DNA of 64,000 nucleotides, from assembly GCA_903851365.1 (NCBI GenBank), contig CAINOB010000103.1, positions 62,001 to 126,000 on the forward strand, given 5' to 3'. Source of the DNA: an uncultured Bacteroidota bacterium (GTDB lineage Bacteria > Bacteroidota > Bacteroidia > Bacteroidales > UBA12481). Both the position numbers and the translations under genes were made by a program. This document shows, in pieces, positions 44,502-51,745 of the stretch; the first letter of the stretch is position 1; the number at the start of each line of letters is the position of its first letter. The notes below the pieces were generated by a model. The model was not told the DNA's origin. It saw only the letters and a list, made by a program, of their open reading frames with translations, and did not search any database.

Positions 44502-44531
44502 CAAAGATAAAGATTATTTAATAAAAACAAA
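44502..44531 (-). promoter_or_regulatory. rpmH promoter (TTTG-N18-TATCTTTG)
   Basis: On the minus strand TTTG (44531-44528) and TATCTTTG (44509-44502) are 18 bases apart, a near-ideal Bacteroidota promoter. The leader to the ATG at 44460 is about 35 bases. Confidence 0.72.
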
Positions 44532-44548
44532 AACCTAGATCAGATTCA

Positions 44549-45169
44549 TTAAGACGGAAGGAAAATTATTTTTTTTGTCTCGAAGCAATCCTCTTCAAAA
44601 TAGGATGATATTTCCTGAATTGTTGCTTTGCCGGCATAGGTACGCAGTTCTTCTTCCAGGTCACCGCCTTTTAGGTAGATGATCCCGTTTGGGAGGTCGT
44701 TGAATCCACCGGGGATGATTTTTTTACGCACCCAGTGGGCAAATTCCGGTAGTGAAGTAACGGCTCTTGAAACGACAAAATCGAATTTTTCATCCAGGGT
44801 TTCTACACGGGTCCAAAGTGCTTTTACATTGGTTAGTCCGAGTTCCTCAGATACAGCCTCAACAACCTTGATTTTTTTGGCGATGGAATCGACGAGAGTG
44901 AATTCCACGTCGGGGAAATAGATAGCCAGCGGAATGCCAGGGAATCCTCCGCCGGTGCCTGCATCCAATACCTTTGTACCCGGCTTGAATGAAACAAAAC
45001 GAGCAATAGCCAGTGAATGAAGAACGTGGTGGAGGTAAAGATGGTCAATATCTTTTCGTGAAATCACGTTAATCTTTTCATTCCATGACCTGTACAGATG
45101 ATCGAGTTGCTCAAACTGAGCAAACTGTTTCGAGGAGAGGTTCTGAAAATGGGAAGCAATCGGGTTCAA
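44549..45169 (-). CDS. rsmG: 16S rRNA (guanine527-N7)-methyltransferase
   Basis: A 206-residue RsmG, which makes m7G527 in 16S rRNA with SAM. Motifs are LYRSWNEKINVISRKDIDHLYLHHVLHS (about 27-54), the SAM-binding VLDAGTGGGFPGIPLAIYFP (about 66-85), VEFTLVDSIAKKIKVV, and FVVSRAVTSLPEFAHWV (about 132-148). Length is standard. It follows the sigma-factor gene by one base on the minus strand, so GT2, sigma and rsmG form one operon. Confidence 0.96.
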   Translation of the reverse strand: MNPIASHFQNLSSKQFAQFEQLDHLYRSWNEKINVISRKDIDHLYLHHVLHSLAIARFVSFKPGTKVLDAGTGGGFPGIPLAIYFPDVEFTLVDSIAKKIKVVEAVSEELGLTNVKALWTRVETLDEKFDFVVSRAVTSLPEFAHWVRKKIIPGGFNDLPNGIIYLKGGDLEEELRTYAGKATIQEISSYFEEDCFETKKIIFLPS

Positions 45170-45170
45170 C

Positions 45171-45761
45171 TTAAACTTCTTTTGAAACGATAATATGATA
45201 CAAGAGTTCCTTGGCCCGGAAAAGTTGAGCTTTAACAGTACCGATAGGCAGGTTAAGTGTTTCAGCGATCTCCTCGTAGGAATATTCCTCGAAATAGCGA
45301 AGATGAACCAGCCTGGAATATCTCGGCTTCAATTCTTTGACAATAGTTTTAAGAAATTCGGTTTTTTGCTTGCTGATCAATACTTCTTCCGGATCTGGTG
45401 TGTCGGACTGAAGCTGAACGGGGTTGTCCTCATCGGCATCGCGACCCTGGCTATCTATCGAAATAGTTTTGGTATGCTGCTTTCGGAGAAAATCGATGGC
45501 GTTATTGTTAGCTATTTTGAAAAGCCAGGTGCTGAATGCAAATTCCGGCTCGTAATTCTGGATGAATTTAAAGGCCTTTCCGAAGGCTTCAATCGTCAGA
45601 TCTTCGGCATCATCCTTGTTGTGTGCCATTTTCAGAATCATGAAGTAAACCGAGTCCCAATAGCGGTTTAGCAACTGCGCAAAAGCGTGTTGATCACCGT
45701 GTTGTGCTTTTTGCACAAGGGCATAATCCTGCTTGGCTTTATCGGAAAGGTCAGATACCAT
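45171..45761 (-). CDS. ECF-type RNA polymerase sigma factor
   Basis: A 196-residue sigma-70 family protein with region 2 (FAQLLNRYWDSVYFMILKMAHNKDDAEDLTIEAFGKAFKFIQ, about 27-68) and region 4 (YSRLVHLRYFEEYSYEEIAETLNLPIGTVKAQLFRAKELL, about 148-187), joined by an acidic linker (DADEDNPVQLQSDTPDPEE). There is no adjacent anti-sigma gene; it lies between a GT2 gene (its ATG shares a base with that stop, TAATG) and rsmG. Sigma factors of this long-linker form are common in Bacteroidota; its regulon cannot be deduced here. Confidence 0.9.
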   Translation of the reverse strand: MVSDLSDKAKQDYALVQKAQHGDQHAFAQLLNRYWDSVYFMILKMAHNKDDAEDLTIEAFGKAFKFIQNYEPEFAFSTWLFKIANNNAIDFLRKQHTKTISIDSQGRDADEDNPVQLQSDTPDPEEVLISKQKTEFLKTIVKELKPRYSRLVHLRYFEEYSYEEIAETLNLPIGTVKAQLFRAKELLYHIIVSKEV

Positions 45762-46924
45762 TACCAGGCAAACTTATTGTTTTTCTTTAATTTGTTTTTC
45801 AGGATCAGGAATCCTGAAATTATTGGCATGACGAGGTCGTAAATCAGTGAAAACAGCCAGATTCCTTTTTCCTGGAACCTTTTCATCGTGAGTTTAACGA
45901 TCCAAAGGTGCATGATCCATCGGAACAGGATCAATACAATAAGGTAGCCGGGAAATTTCCAAAATGATAAAAGGACAATAACGCTCAAGTAAAAATACTC
46001 GCGCGACACAAGCTCCAGGCCAATGAGAAAGCGGTGTATGGGTTTATAGTACATCCCCGCAGTCAGGTGCCTCCTTTTCTGACGGAGCCAGTTATTCATA
46101 GTAAGCATTGGCTCCGATATGGTTTTACTGTCGGGGTCAATTTCTATAGCTGTATTGGTTTTTGTTGCGGTGTAATTGACAAACAGGTCATCATCACCTG
46201 ACTGCAGATGAAGTTGATTGGCAAATCCCTTATTATTAAAAAAAAGCGATCGACGGTATGCAAGGTTTCGGCCAACGCCCATGAAGGGAATTCCGCGAGC
46301 TGCAAAACTCAGGAAATGCTGAGCAATCCAGAGGGTATCCATGCGGATGAACTTATTGACCATTCCCCTCTTCTTTTCATATGCTCCATAACCCAGTACA
46401 ATCTCCTTTTTAGGAAGGAAATTTGATTGCATGCAAGAGATCCAGTTCGCGCTTGCAGGCCGGCAATCGGCATCAATAAAAAGTAACTGATCATAATTTG
46501 CAGCTTTGATCCCGATGGTCTGCGCAAGTTTTTTAGCGTGGGGGTAAGGATGCGTATGCTCAATCCGCGTTACATACAAGTGTTTATACTTTTCTTGCAG
46601 TTCCGACAAAATTTCTGAAGAACCGTCATTGGACCCATCATTGACCACAATTACCTGGAATTCGGGATAGTCCTGTTCCAGCACCAATGGAAGAAAATTC
46701 TTAAGGTTTTCGGCTTCATTTTTCGCACAGATAATTACCGAAACCGGATCCTTGGTTTCCTTTGGATTAACCTTACGGTATCGGTGAATTCTAAGATAGA
46801 AATAGAAATAGTAGAAGATTTGCACACCCAGGGCTATCACTGTGAGCCCGGCCAGGGAAAGGAACAAGAAATCTGTCCAATGGGTTAATGTAATACGAAA
46901 TAAGTCTGTAAGTACCTGAATCAT
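45761..46924 (-). CDS. Family 2 glycosyltransferase (membrane)
   Basis: A 387-residue GT2 enzyme with an N-terminal membrane helix (LFLSLAGLTVIALGVQIFYYFYFYL) and two to three C-terminal helices (about 295-375). The catalytic GT-A domain shows PVSVIICAKNEAENLKNFLP, VVNDGSNDGSSEIL, LLFIDADCRPAS (the DxD-type metal site), GDDDLF and LRQKRRHLT (a Q-x-x-R-H variant of QxxRW). The architecture resembles processive synthases and lipid-glycosylating enzymes. The start at 46924 (MIQVLTDLF) is preferred over the longer 46972 start, whose leader has no homology I recognise. It is the first gene of the GT2-sigma-rsmG operon and is divergent from tgt. Confidence 0.87.
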   Translation of the reverse strand: MIQVLTDLFRITLTHWTDFLFLSLAGLTVIALGVQIFYYFYFYLRIHRYRKVNPKETKDPVSVIICAKNEAENLKNFLPLVLEQDYPEFQVIVVNDGSNDGSSEILSELQEKYKHLYVTRIEHTHPYPHAKKLAQTIGIKAANYDQLLFIDADCRPASANWISCMQSNFLPKKEIVLGYGAYEKKRGMVNKFIRMDTLWIAQHFLSFAARGIPFMGVGRNLAYRRSLFFNNKGFANQLHLQSGDDDLFVNYTATKTNTAIEIDPDSKTISEPMLTMNNWLRQKRRHLTAGMYYKPIHRFLIGLELVSREYFYLSVIVLLSFWKFPGYLIVLILFRWIMHLWIVKLTMKRFQEKGIWLFSLIYDLVMPIISGFLILKNKLKKNNKFAW

Positions 46925-46991
46925 ACAATAATAAATTCTAAAACTAAGGGACATGACCTCAATGGCCACCAAAGATAGTTTTAAAATACCA

Positions 46992-46999
46992 TATCTTTG
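46992..46999 (+). promoter_or_regulatory. -7 box of tgt
   Basis: TATCTTTG, followed by C, matches TAnnTTTG(C) and puts the RNA start near 47006, giving a very short leader before the ATG at 47014. Confidence 0.5.
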
Positions 47000-47013
47000 C
47001 GGTTTTGCGAATG

Positions 47014-48144
47014 ATGAATTTCCGGATCGAACGTACTGATTCCGACAGTAAAGCCAGGGCGGGTATCTTCACCACGGCCCATGGCGATATCCCTACACCT
47101 ATATTTATGCCGGTTGGCACAGGTGCCACGGTTAAAGCCGTCCATCAACGTGAACTGGCCGATGATATTGATGCTCCGGTGATTCTTGCCAACACTTATC
47201 ACTTGTATCTCAGGCCTGGAATGGAAATCCTGAAAGAGGCCGGAGGGGTGCACAGGTTTATGAACTGGGACCGCACCATTCTCACTGATAGTGGAGGATA
47301 TCAGGTTTTCAGTATGGCAGCAAACCGGAAGCTTACCCCTGAAGGTGCATGGTTTTCTTCACATATCGATGGATCGAGACATTTGTTCAGCCCGGAAAAA
47401 GTGGTCGAGATTCAACGGGTGATCGGAAGCGACCTGACAATGGCTTTTGATGAATGCACACCTTATCCGTGCGATGAAAAATATGCTCGCGAATCCATGG
47501 AGCTTACCCATAGCTGGCTCCTTCGCGGTATTGAGCATTTTCGAAAAACCGAACCTCTTTATGGATATGATCAATTCTTTCTGCCGATCGTTCAGGGTTC
47601 AGTTAACCGTGATCTTAGAAAAAGATCGGCCTCCTTTATTGCTGAACAGGGTATGCCTGCTAATGCCATTGGCGGGTTATCAGTTGGTGAACCTGAAGAC
47701 GTGATGTATGAAATGATTGAAGTGGTCAATGATATCTTGCCTTTGGATAAACCCAGGTATCTGATGGGCGTTGGTACTCCTGTTAATATTCTTCAGGCGA
47801 TCAGCCGTGGGGTAGATATGTTCGACTGTGTTATGCCAACGCGTAATGCCCGCAACGGGATGCTTTTTACGAGCAACGGAATTATGAACATGAAAAATGA
47901 GAAATGGAAAGCCGACTTTTCTCCTATTGATCCAGATGGTACTTCTTATGTCGATAGTTCCTACTCGAAAGCTTACCTTAGGCACCTGATAATTTCGGGC
48001 GAGAGGCTTGGCGCCCAAATCGCAAGCATTCACAACCTGGCTTTTTATCTTTGGCTTGTCCGCGAGTCAAGAAGACATCTGTTAAATGGAGATTTTTCCG
48101 AATGGAAAACGAATATAATACCATCCTTGTCCAGCCGTTTATAA
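47014..48144 (+). CDS. tgt: tRNA-guanine transglycosylase (queuine/preQ1 insertion)
   Basis: A 376-residue TGT, which exchanges G34 of tRNA for preQ1. The catalytic Asp lies in LTDSGGYQVFS near residue 93, and the nucleophile region is MFDCVMPTRNARNG near 268-282. PVGTGATVKAV and GGLSVGEPEDVM (preQ1 pocket) are present. Unusually, the zinc site C-x-C-x2-C that normally lies in DFSPIDPE-CDCYTC has no cysteines here (FSPIDPDGTSYVDSSY, about 306-321), although the His-bearing IASIHNLAFYL remains. I believe this is shared with other Bacteroidota TGTs, so it is probably functional. ATG 47011 is an alternative start one codon earlier. Confidence 0.95.
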   Translation: MNFRIERTDSDSKARAGIFTTAHGDIPTPIFMPVGTGATVKAVHQRELADDIDAPVILANTYHLYLRPGMEILKEAGGVHRFMNWDRTILTDSGGYQVFSMAANRKLTPEGAWFSSHIDGSRHLFSPEKVVEIQRVIGSDLTMAFDECTPYPCDEKYARESMELTHSWLLRGIEHFRKTEPLYGYDQFFLPIVQGSVNRDLRKRSASFIAEQGMPANAIGGLSVGEPEDVMYEMIEVVNDILPLDKPRYLMGVGTPVNILQAISRGVDMFDCVMPTRNARNGMLFTSNGIMNMKNEKWKADFSPIDPDGTSYVDSSYSKAYLRHLIISGERLGAQIASIHNLAFYLWLVRESRRHLLNGDFSEWKTNIIPSLSSRL

Positions 48145-48147
48145 AAT

Positions 48148-49224
48148 ATGCTTAAGCGACTCGATATATATATTATCCGCAAGTTCCTGGGAACATTTTT
48201 CCTTGCGATAGGGTTGATTATCCTTGTTGCGGTGGTATTTGATTTCTCGGAAAAAGTCGACGATTTTATTGGGCATAAAGCACCTTTCCGGGATATTGTC
48301 GTACAGTACTATCTCAATTTCATCCCATTTTTCAGCAATCTCTTCAGCTACCTCTTCGTTTTTATTTCGGTGATTTTCTTTACCTCGAAAATGTCGGTGT
48401 ACAGCGAAATCACAGCGATACTTTCCACTGGAGTTAGCTATAGACGCTTAATGTTGCCCTACATGGTATCGGCTGTTTTCATTGCTGCCCTGAGTTTCGC
48501 CCTTTCGAATTATATCATACCCTATTCCAGCGTCAGCCGTTTGGAATTTGAGGCTAAATATTTCGATAAACGATATGGAACACCTGAGAGGGATATCCAT
48601 AAACAGATCGATGACGGCGTATTTATTTATGTTGAGAATTTTTCGCGTAGGAATAACTGGGGAGGAAAATTTTCCATGGAAAAATTCGATAAAGGGATAC
48701 TAAAGTCTAAACTGATGGCTGAATCAATTCGATATGATTCGATCAATAAAACCTGGAAAATCAAGGATTACTGGATACGCAATATTGATGGGGTAAAAGA
48801 AACCACCATTAGCGGGGCATCGATAGATTCGGCGCTGAACCTTTCCCCGGATGAATTCAACAGGAATGCTAATTTGGTTGAATCCATGACCACCCCTCAA
48901 CTAAAAAAGTTTATCAAAAGAGAATTGTCGAGGGGGCATGGCGATGTTTTGTATGATATTGAATTGCACAGGCGGTATGCCGGTCCATTTGCCGTATTTA
49001 TTTTAACCATCATCGGAGTTTCGCTCTCCAGCCGAAAAGTACGGGGTGGTATAGGTATGCATATTGGTTTTGGAATAGCGCTCAGCTTTTCCTACATACT
49101 TTTCATGCAGATATCAAAAGAATTTGCCAGGGCCGGTGAACTGGCGCCCTGGATGGCAGTCTGGCTCCCTAATTTTGTGTATGCTGCTATTGCGGTGGTG
49201 CTATACCGGATGGCACCAAAATAG
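48148..49224 (+). CDS. LptF/LptG-family lipopolysaccharide export permease
   Basis: A 358-residue YjgP/YjgQ-family inner-membrane protein that, with LptB, pulls lipopolysaccharide to the periplasmic bridge. There are three N-terminal helices (FLGTFFLAIGLIILVAVVF, FFSNLFSYLFVFISVIFF, LMLPYMVSAVFIAALSFAL), a soluble jelly-roll region (about 135-270) and three C-terminal helices (FAVFILTIIGVSLS, HIGFGIALSFSYILFM, MAVWLPNFVYAAIAVVLY). The coupling-helix-like stretch MSVYSEITAILSTGVSYRRLMLP is present. It starts three bases after tgt, so the two are cotranscribed. Whether it is LptF or LptG is not clear. Confidence 0.92.
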   Translation: MLKRLDIYIIRKFLGTFFLAIGLIILVAVVFDFSEKVDDFIGHKAPFRDIVVQYYLNFIPFFSNLFSYLFVFISVIFFTSKMSVYSEITAILSTGVSYRRLMLPYMVSAVFIAALSFALSNYIIPYSSVSRLEFEAKYFDKRYGTPERDIHKQIDDGVFIYVENFSRRNNWGGKFSMEKFDKGILKSKLMAESIRYDSINKTWKIKDYWIRNIDGVKETTISGASIDSALNLSPDEFNRNANLVESMTTPQLKKFIKRELSRGHGDVLYDIELHRRYAGPFAVFILTIIGVSLSSRKVRGGIGMHIGFGIALSFSYILFMQISKEFARAGELAPWMAVWLPNFVYAAIAVVLYRMAPK

Positions 49225-49230
49225 AACCTG

Positions 49231-49677
49231 TTAGTTATGTACTTTTTTATCAAGGAATCTTGCTAATAACAGGAACGCCCAGGTCAGCAAAATTCCCCCT
49301 CCGATAATCCAGGTAATCGTTGAAGAAAGGTTTGAGTTCGGTAGGTTTATATTCAGATGTAATCCTGAAAACCATGAATTAATGGAATTGAAGGCTTTAT
49401 CAAACAGGGAAGGTCCTTTAGCCTGCTGTGCAGTATTATTTTCATTTCCCCACACAAGTAGCACGAGCATCAGAGATATGATGGTAGCTGGTATTCCCCA
49501 TTTTAGCCATAGAGGTGGATTATAAGGCTTGATGGCGGTAGCAGCAGGAATTGGACCGATCTGGTTCATGATACCGTCAAGTAAACCTTCCGGCGCCTTT
49601 AACGGCTTGTCAGACCTGACCATCGCAGAAATAAAATCATCGCGAAGATCATCTTCTGAAATCATCTTGTTTGCCAT
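49231..49677 (-). CDS. Small membrane protein, likely partner of the upstream ECF sigma
   Basis: A 148-residue protein with a soluble N-terminal part (about 1-55), a membrane helix (WGIPATIISLMLVLLVW, about 62-78), a loop (about 80-120) and a second helix (TITWIIGGGILLTWAFLLLA, about 121-140). It overlaps the ECF sigma gene by 16 bases, which fits a regulatory partner such as an anti-sigma factor: the cytoplasmic N-terminal stretch could bind sigma. There is no classical zinc-binding HxxxCxxC motif, so the anti-sigma role is inferred from position only. Confidence 0.75.
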   Translation of the reverse strand: MANKMISEDDLRDDFISAMVRSDKPLKAPEGLLDGIMNQIGPIPAATAIKPYNPPLWLKWGIPATIISLMLVLLVWGNENNTAQQAKGPSLFDKAFNSINSWFSGLHLNINLPNSNLSSTITWIIGGGILLTWAFLLLARFLDKKVHN

Positions 49678-50240
49678 ATATGGATCTCCTCTTTTAATGC
49701 TGTTTTAATTTGCCCGTGCATTTTCTGCCTGGCTCGGAAAAGTTTAACCTTAACATTGCTCTGACTTAACCCTGTCATAGCTGAAAGTTCATCAATAGAA
49801 CACTCTTCATGATAAAACTGTTCAACCAGAAATATCTCCTCCGGACTGAGGACTTCGTATGCCTTTAGCAACATCTCCTTCATATCTTCTTGATCCAGAT
49901 TGGCGATGGCTTCATTGTCGCTGGCGGAATTATTCCAGACAGGATCATCAGTTTCAAAGCCGGTATCGGTTCTATCCTTTCTGATTTTATTAAGGCATGT
50001 ATTATATATTATACGGTAGAACCAGGTGGAGAACTGTGAATCGAGCCTGAATCCCGGCAGGGCCTCATAAGCCTTGATAAAGGCATCCTGAGCTGAGTCA
50101 CGTGCTTCTTCCTTGTCCCTCAGTATCTTGTAGCAAAGGCTATATGCTTTATCCTCATATTTCTTTACCAGAAAGGCAAAGTAAGCTTTTTCTCCCCGGA
50201 GAATCATCCGGATGCATTCCGTATCGTTTATTTCGTGCAT
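49662..50240 (-). CDS. ECF RNA polymerase sigma factor (RpoE-like)
   Basis: A 192-residue group 4 sigma factor with region 2 (FLVKKYEDKAYSLCYKILRDKEEARDSAQDAFIKAYEALPGF, about 23-64; SQFSTWFYRIIYNTCLNKIRKDR) and region 4 (LSPEEIFLVEQFYHEECSIDELSAMTGLSQSNVKVKLFRARQKM, about 133-176). It overlaps the small membrane protein gene, and the divergent region upstream has an ECF-like promoter facing this gene, implying autoregulation. Confidence 0.93.
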   Translation of the reverse strand: MHEINDTECIRMILRGEKAYFAFLVKKYEDKAYSLCYKILRDKEEARDSAQDAFIKAYEALPGFRLDSQFSTWFYRIIYNTCLNKIRKDRTDTGFETDDPVWNNSASDNEAIANLDQEDMKEMLLKAYEVLSPEEIFLVEQFYHEECSIDELSAMTGLSQSNVKVKLFRARQKMHGQIKTALKEEIHIWQTR

Positions 50241-50250
50241 TCGTTATTTA

Positions 50251-50277
50251 GACGCGAAGAAGCAATTTTTGGTTACA
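50251..50277 (-). promoter_or_regulatory. Candidate ECF promoter for the sigma operon
   Basis: On the minus strand TGTAACC (50277-50271), 16 bases, then CGTCTAAA (CGTC at 50254-50251) follows the -35/-10 style of ECF sigma factors. RNA would start only a few bases before the ATG at 50240. Confidence 0.55.
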
Positions 50278-50281
50278 AAGG

Positions 50282-50307
50282 TGTAACCGATTTTTTTTAG
50301 CTGCGTC
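50282..50307 (+). promoter_or_regulatory. Candidate ECF promoter for the DUF6249 gene
   Basis: TGTAACC (50282-50288), 15 bases, then CGTCATA (CGTC at 50304-50307). The two -35 boxes form one palindrome, GGTTACA-AAGG-TGTAACC (50271-50288), so the same sigma could fire both directions. The TAnnTTTG housekeeping box is absent. Confidence 0.55.
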
Positions 50308-50333
50308 ATAAAGGAAATTAATACTTCAAAATC

Positions 50334-50711
50334 ATGGGACTAACAATTGTTTTTATCGTTTTTTTCCTCTCTATTTTCGGGGTTTTCTATTTGCATATAA
50401 CAACAAGAAACCGTGAAAGAATGGCAATGATTGAAAAGGGCGTGGATCCCGCTCTCTTTTCATCTGCCCGTATGCCAAAAGCTGTCAGGGGAGGCAGCAT
50501 TTCTTCGGGTGTCAAGTTTACATTGAAAACAGGTATGTTGTTCATCGGTGTCGGTATCGGAACTGTAATATCAGTGTTCTTTAGTGGGACTCTCCCTCAC
50601 GATATTTATCCTTTACTGGTCTTTGGAATCATATTTGTCTGTGGCGGTGCTGGTCTGGTAGCTGGCTTTTATATGGGTCGAAACCTGGATAAGAAAGACA
50701 TGAAGGAGTAG
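50334..50711 (+). CDS. DUF6249-type membrane protein
   Basis: A 125-residue protein with an N-terminal helix (IVFIVFFLSIFGVFYLH, about 5-21), an amphipathic cytoplasmic stretch (RERMAMIEKGVDPALF), and two more helices (GMLFIGVGIGTVISVFF and YPLLVFGIIFVCGGAGLVAGFYM), ending in charged residues (RNLDKKDMKE). I match it to the DUF6249 family, often found beside ECF sigma/anti-sigma pairs in Bacteroidota. The divergent ECF-like promoter pair links it to the sigma gene. Function unknown. A terminator follows. Confidence 0.8.
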   Translation: MGLTIVFIVFFLSIFGVFYLHITTRNRERMAMIEKGVDPALFSSARMPKAVRGGSISSGVKFTLKTGMLFIGVGIGTVISVFFSGTLPHDIYPLLVFGIIFVCGGAGLVAGFYMGRNLDKKDMKE

Positions 50712-50733
50712 GATTTCCGTACAAATCGATTTT

Positions 50734-50767
50734 GAAAGCCGCAATGGTCCGTCCGTTGCGGCTTTTC
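50734..50767 (+). terminator. Intrinsic terminator of the DUF6249 gene
   Basis: Arms AAAGCCGCAA (50735-50744) and TTGCGGCTTT (50756-50765) form a 10-base stem; the right arm runs into a short T-run. Confidence 0.75.
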
Positions 50768-50788
50768 ATTTAACATCTTTTAACAACC

Positions 50789-50819
50789 TTAGGTTTTAAA
50801 CCTAAACCGTATATCTTTA
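50789..50819 (+). promoter_or_regulatory. Palindromic operator candidate and -7 box before the ABC genes
   Basis: The perfect palindrome TTAGGTTTTAAACCTAA (50789-50805) overlaps the expected -33 position of a TATCTTTA -7 box (50812-50819); the GTG start is at 50847. The TTAGG...CCTAA form is like DtxR/MntR-family boxes, but no such regulator is nearby, so the identity is open. Confidence 0.5.
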
Positions 50820-50846
50820 TCCAAAAGCTAAATCACTATATAAACC

Positions 50847-51743
50847 GTGGAAATCAGAATCGAAAACCTGAGCAAGATTTACAAAGGTGGAAATAAGGCC
50901 ATATCCGACATTAACCTCGTAATAGAGGATGGCATGTTCGGATTACTGGGCCCCAACGGAGCTGGTAAATCTTCGCTAATGCGCATTCTCGTAACGCTTA
51001 TGAAACCAACCTCCGGGAGGGTATTGGTCAATGGAATGGATTTACAGAAAAACCGGAAACAAGTGAGGACCTTACTTGGGTACCTTCCTCAGGATTTCAG
51101 GTTTTTTGCCAAATACCGCACCTGGGAGTTTCTGGATTATTCTGCCCGCCTTGCCGGACTAAAGCAAAGGTCGGTACGCAACAAGGAAGTAGAGCGCATG
51201 CTTGAGCAGGTTGGCCTGTTTGAAGCACGCGACCGGAGTGCAAGCAAGCTCTCCGGAGGTATGAAAAGACGCCTTGGGATTGCACAGGCATTGATCGGAG
51301 ATCCAAAAATCGTTATCGTTGATGAACCGACTACTGGTCTGGATCCCGATGAACGTATCAGATTCAGGAATCTTCTATCGAAAATGACTGAGAAAGAGAT
51401 GATTATCATTCTTTCGACTCATATCGTCGGTGATATATCCAGTACCTGCCGCAGTATGGCTTTGCTCGAAAAGGGCAAGCTGGTTTTTAATGGAGCACCG
51501 GATGACCTCGTTGCACAAGCACGTGGTCATGTATTTCAGATGACTGTCTCAAACCGTGAGTTTGAGGATGTTAAAGAAAAGTATAATGTTATTTCCACTA
51601 TACCGTCGATAAACGGTTGGGATATTCAGGTAGTAGCTCAGGATACAGGTAATTACCCTTCAATTCCGATTGAACCGAACCTTGAGCATGCTTATGTTTA
51701 TTTTATGGAACTGGTATTAAATCAACCGCAATTATTGTATTGA
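50847..51743 (+). CDS. ABC transporter ATP-binding protein
   Basis: A 298-residue ATPase with Walker A (GLLGPNGAGKSSLMRIL, about 32-48), signature SKLSGGMKRRLGIAQ (about 134-148), Walker B IVIVDEPTTGLDP (about 154-166) and the H-loop STHIV (about 190). The start is a GTG (50847). The C-terminal 70 residues (about 225-298) are the regulatory type seen in multidrug/export ATPases. Its stop is two bases ahead of the ABC-2/M1 fusion gene, so they form the transporter pair; the substrate is unknown. Confidence 0.92.
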   Translation: MEIRIENLSKIYKGGNKAISDINLVIEDGMFGLLGPNGAGKSSLMRILVTLMKPTSGRVLVNGMDLQKNRKQVRTLLGYLPQDFRFFAKYRTWEFLDYSARLAGLKQRSVRNKEVERMLEQVGLFEARDRSASKLSGGMKRRLGIAQALIGDPKIVIVDEPTTGLDPDERIRFRNLLSKMTEKEMIIILSTHIVGDISSTCRSMALLEKGKLVFNGAPDDLVAQARGHVFQMTVSNREFEDVKEKYNVISTIPSINGWDIQVVAQDTGNYPSIPIEPNLEHAYVYFMELVLNQPQLLY

Positions 51744-51745
51744 TC

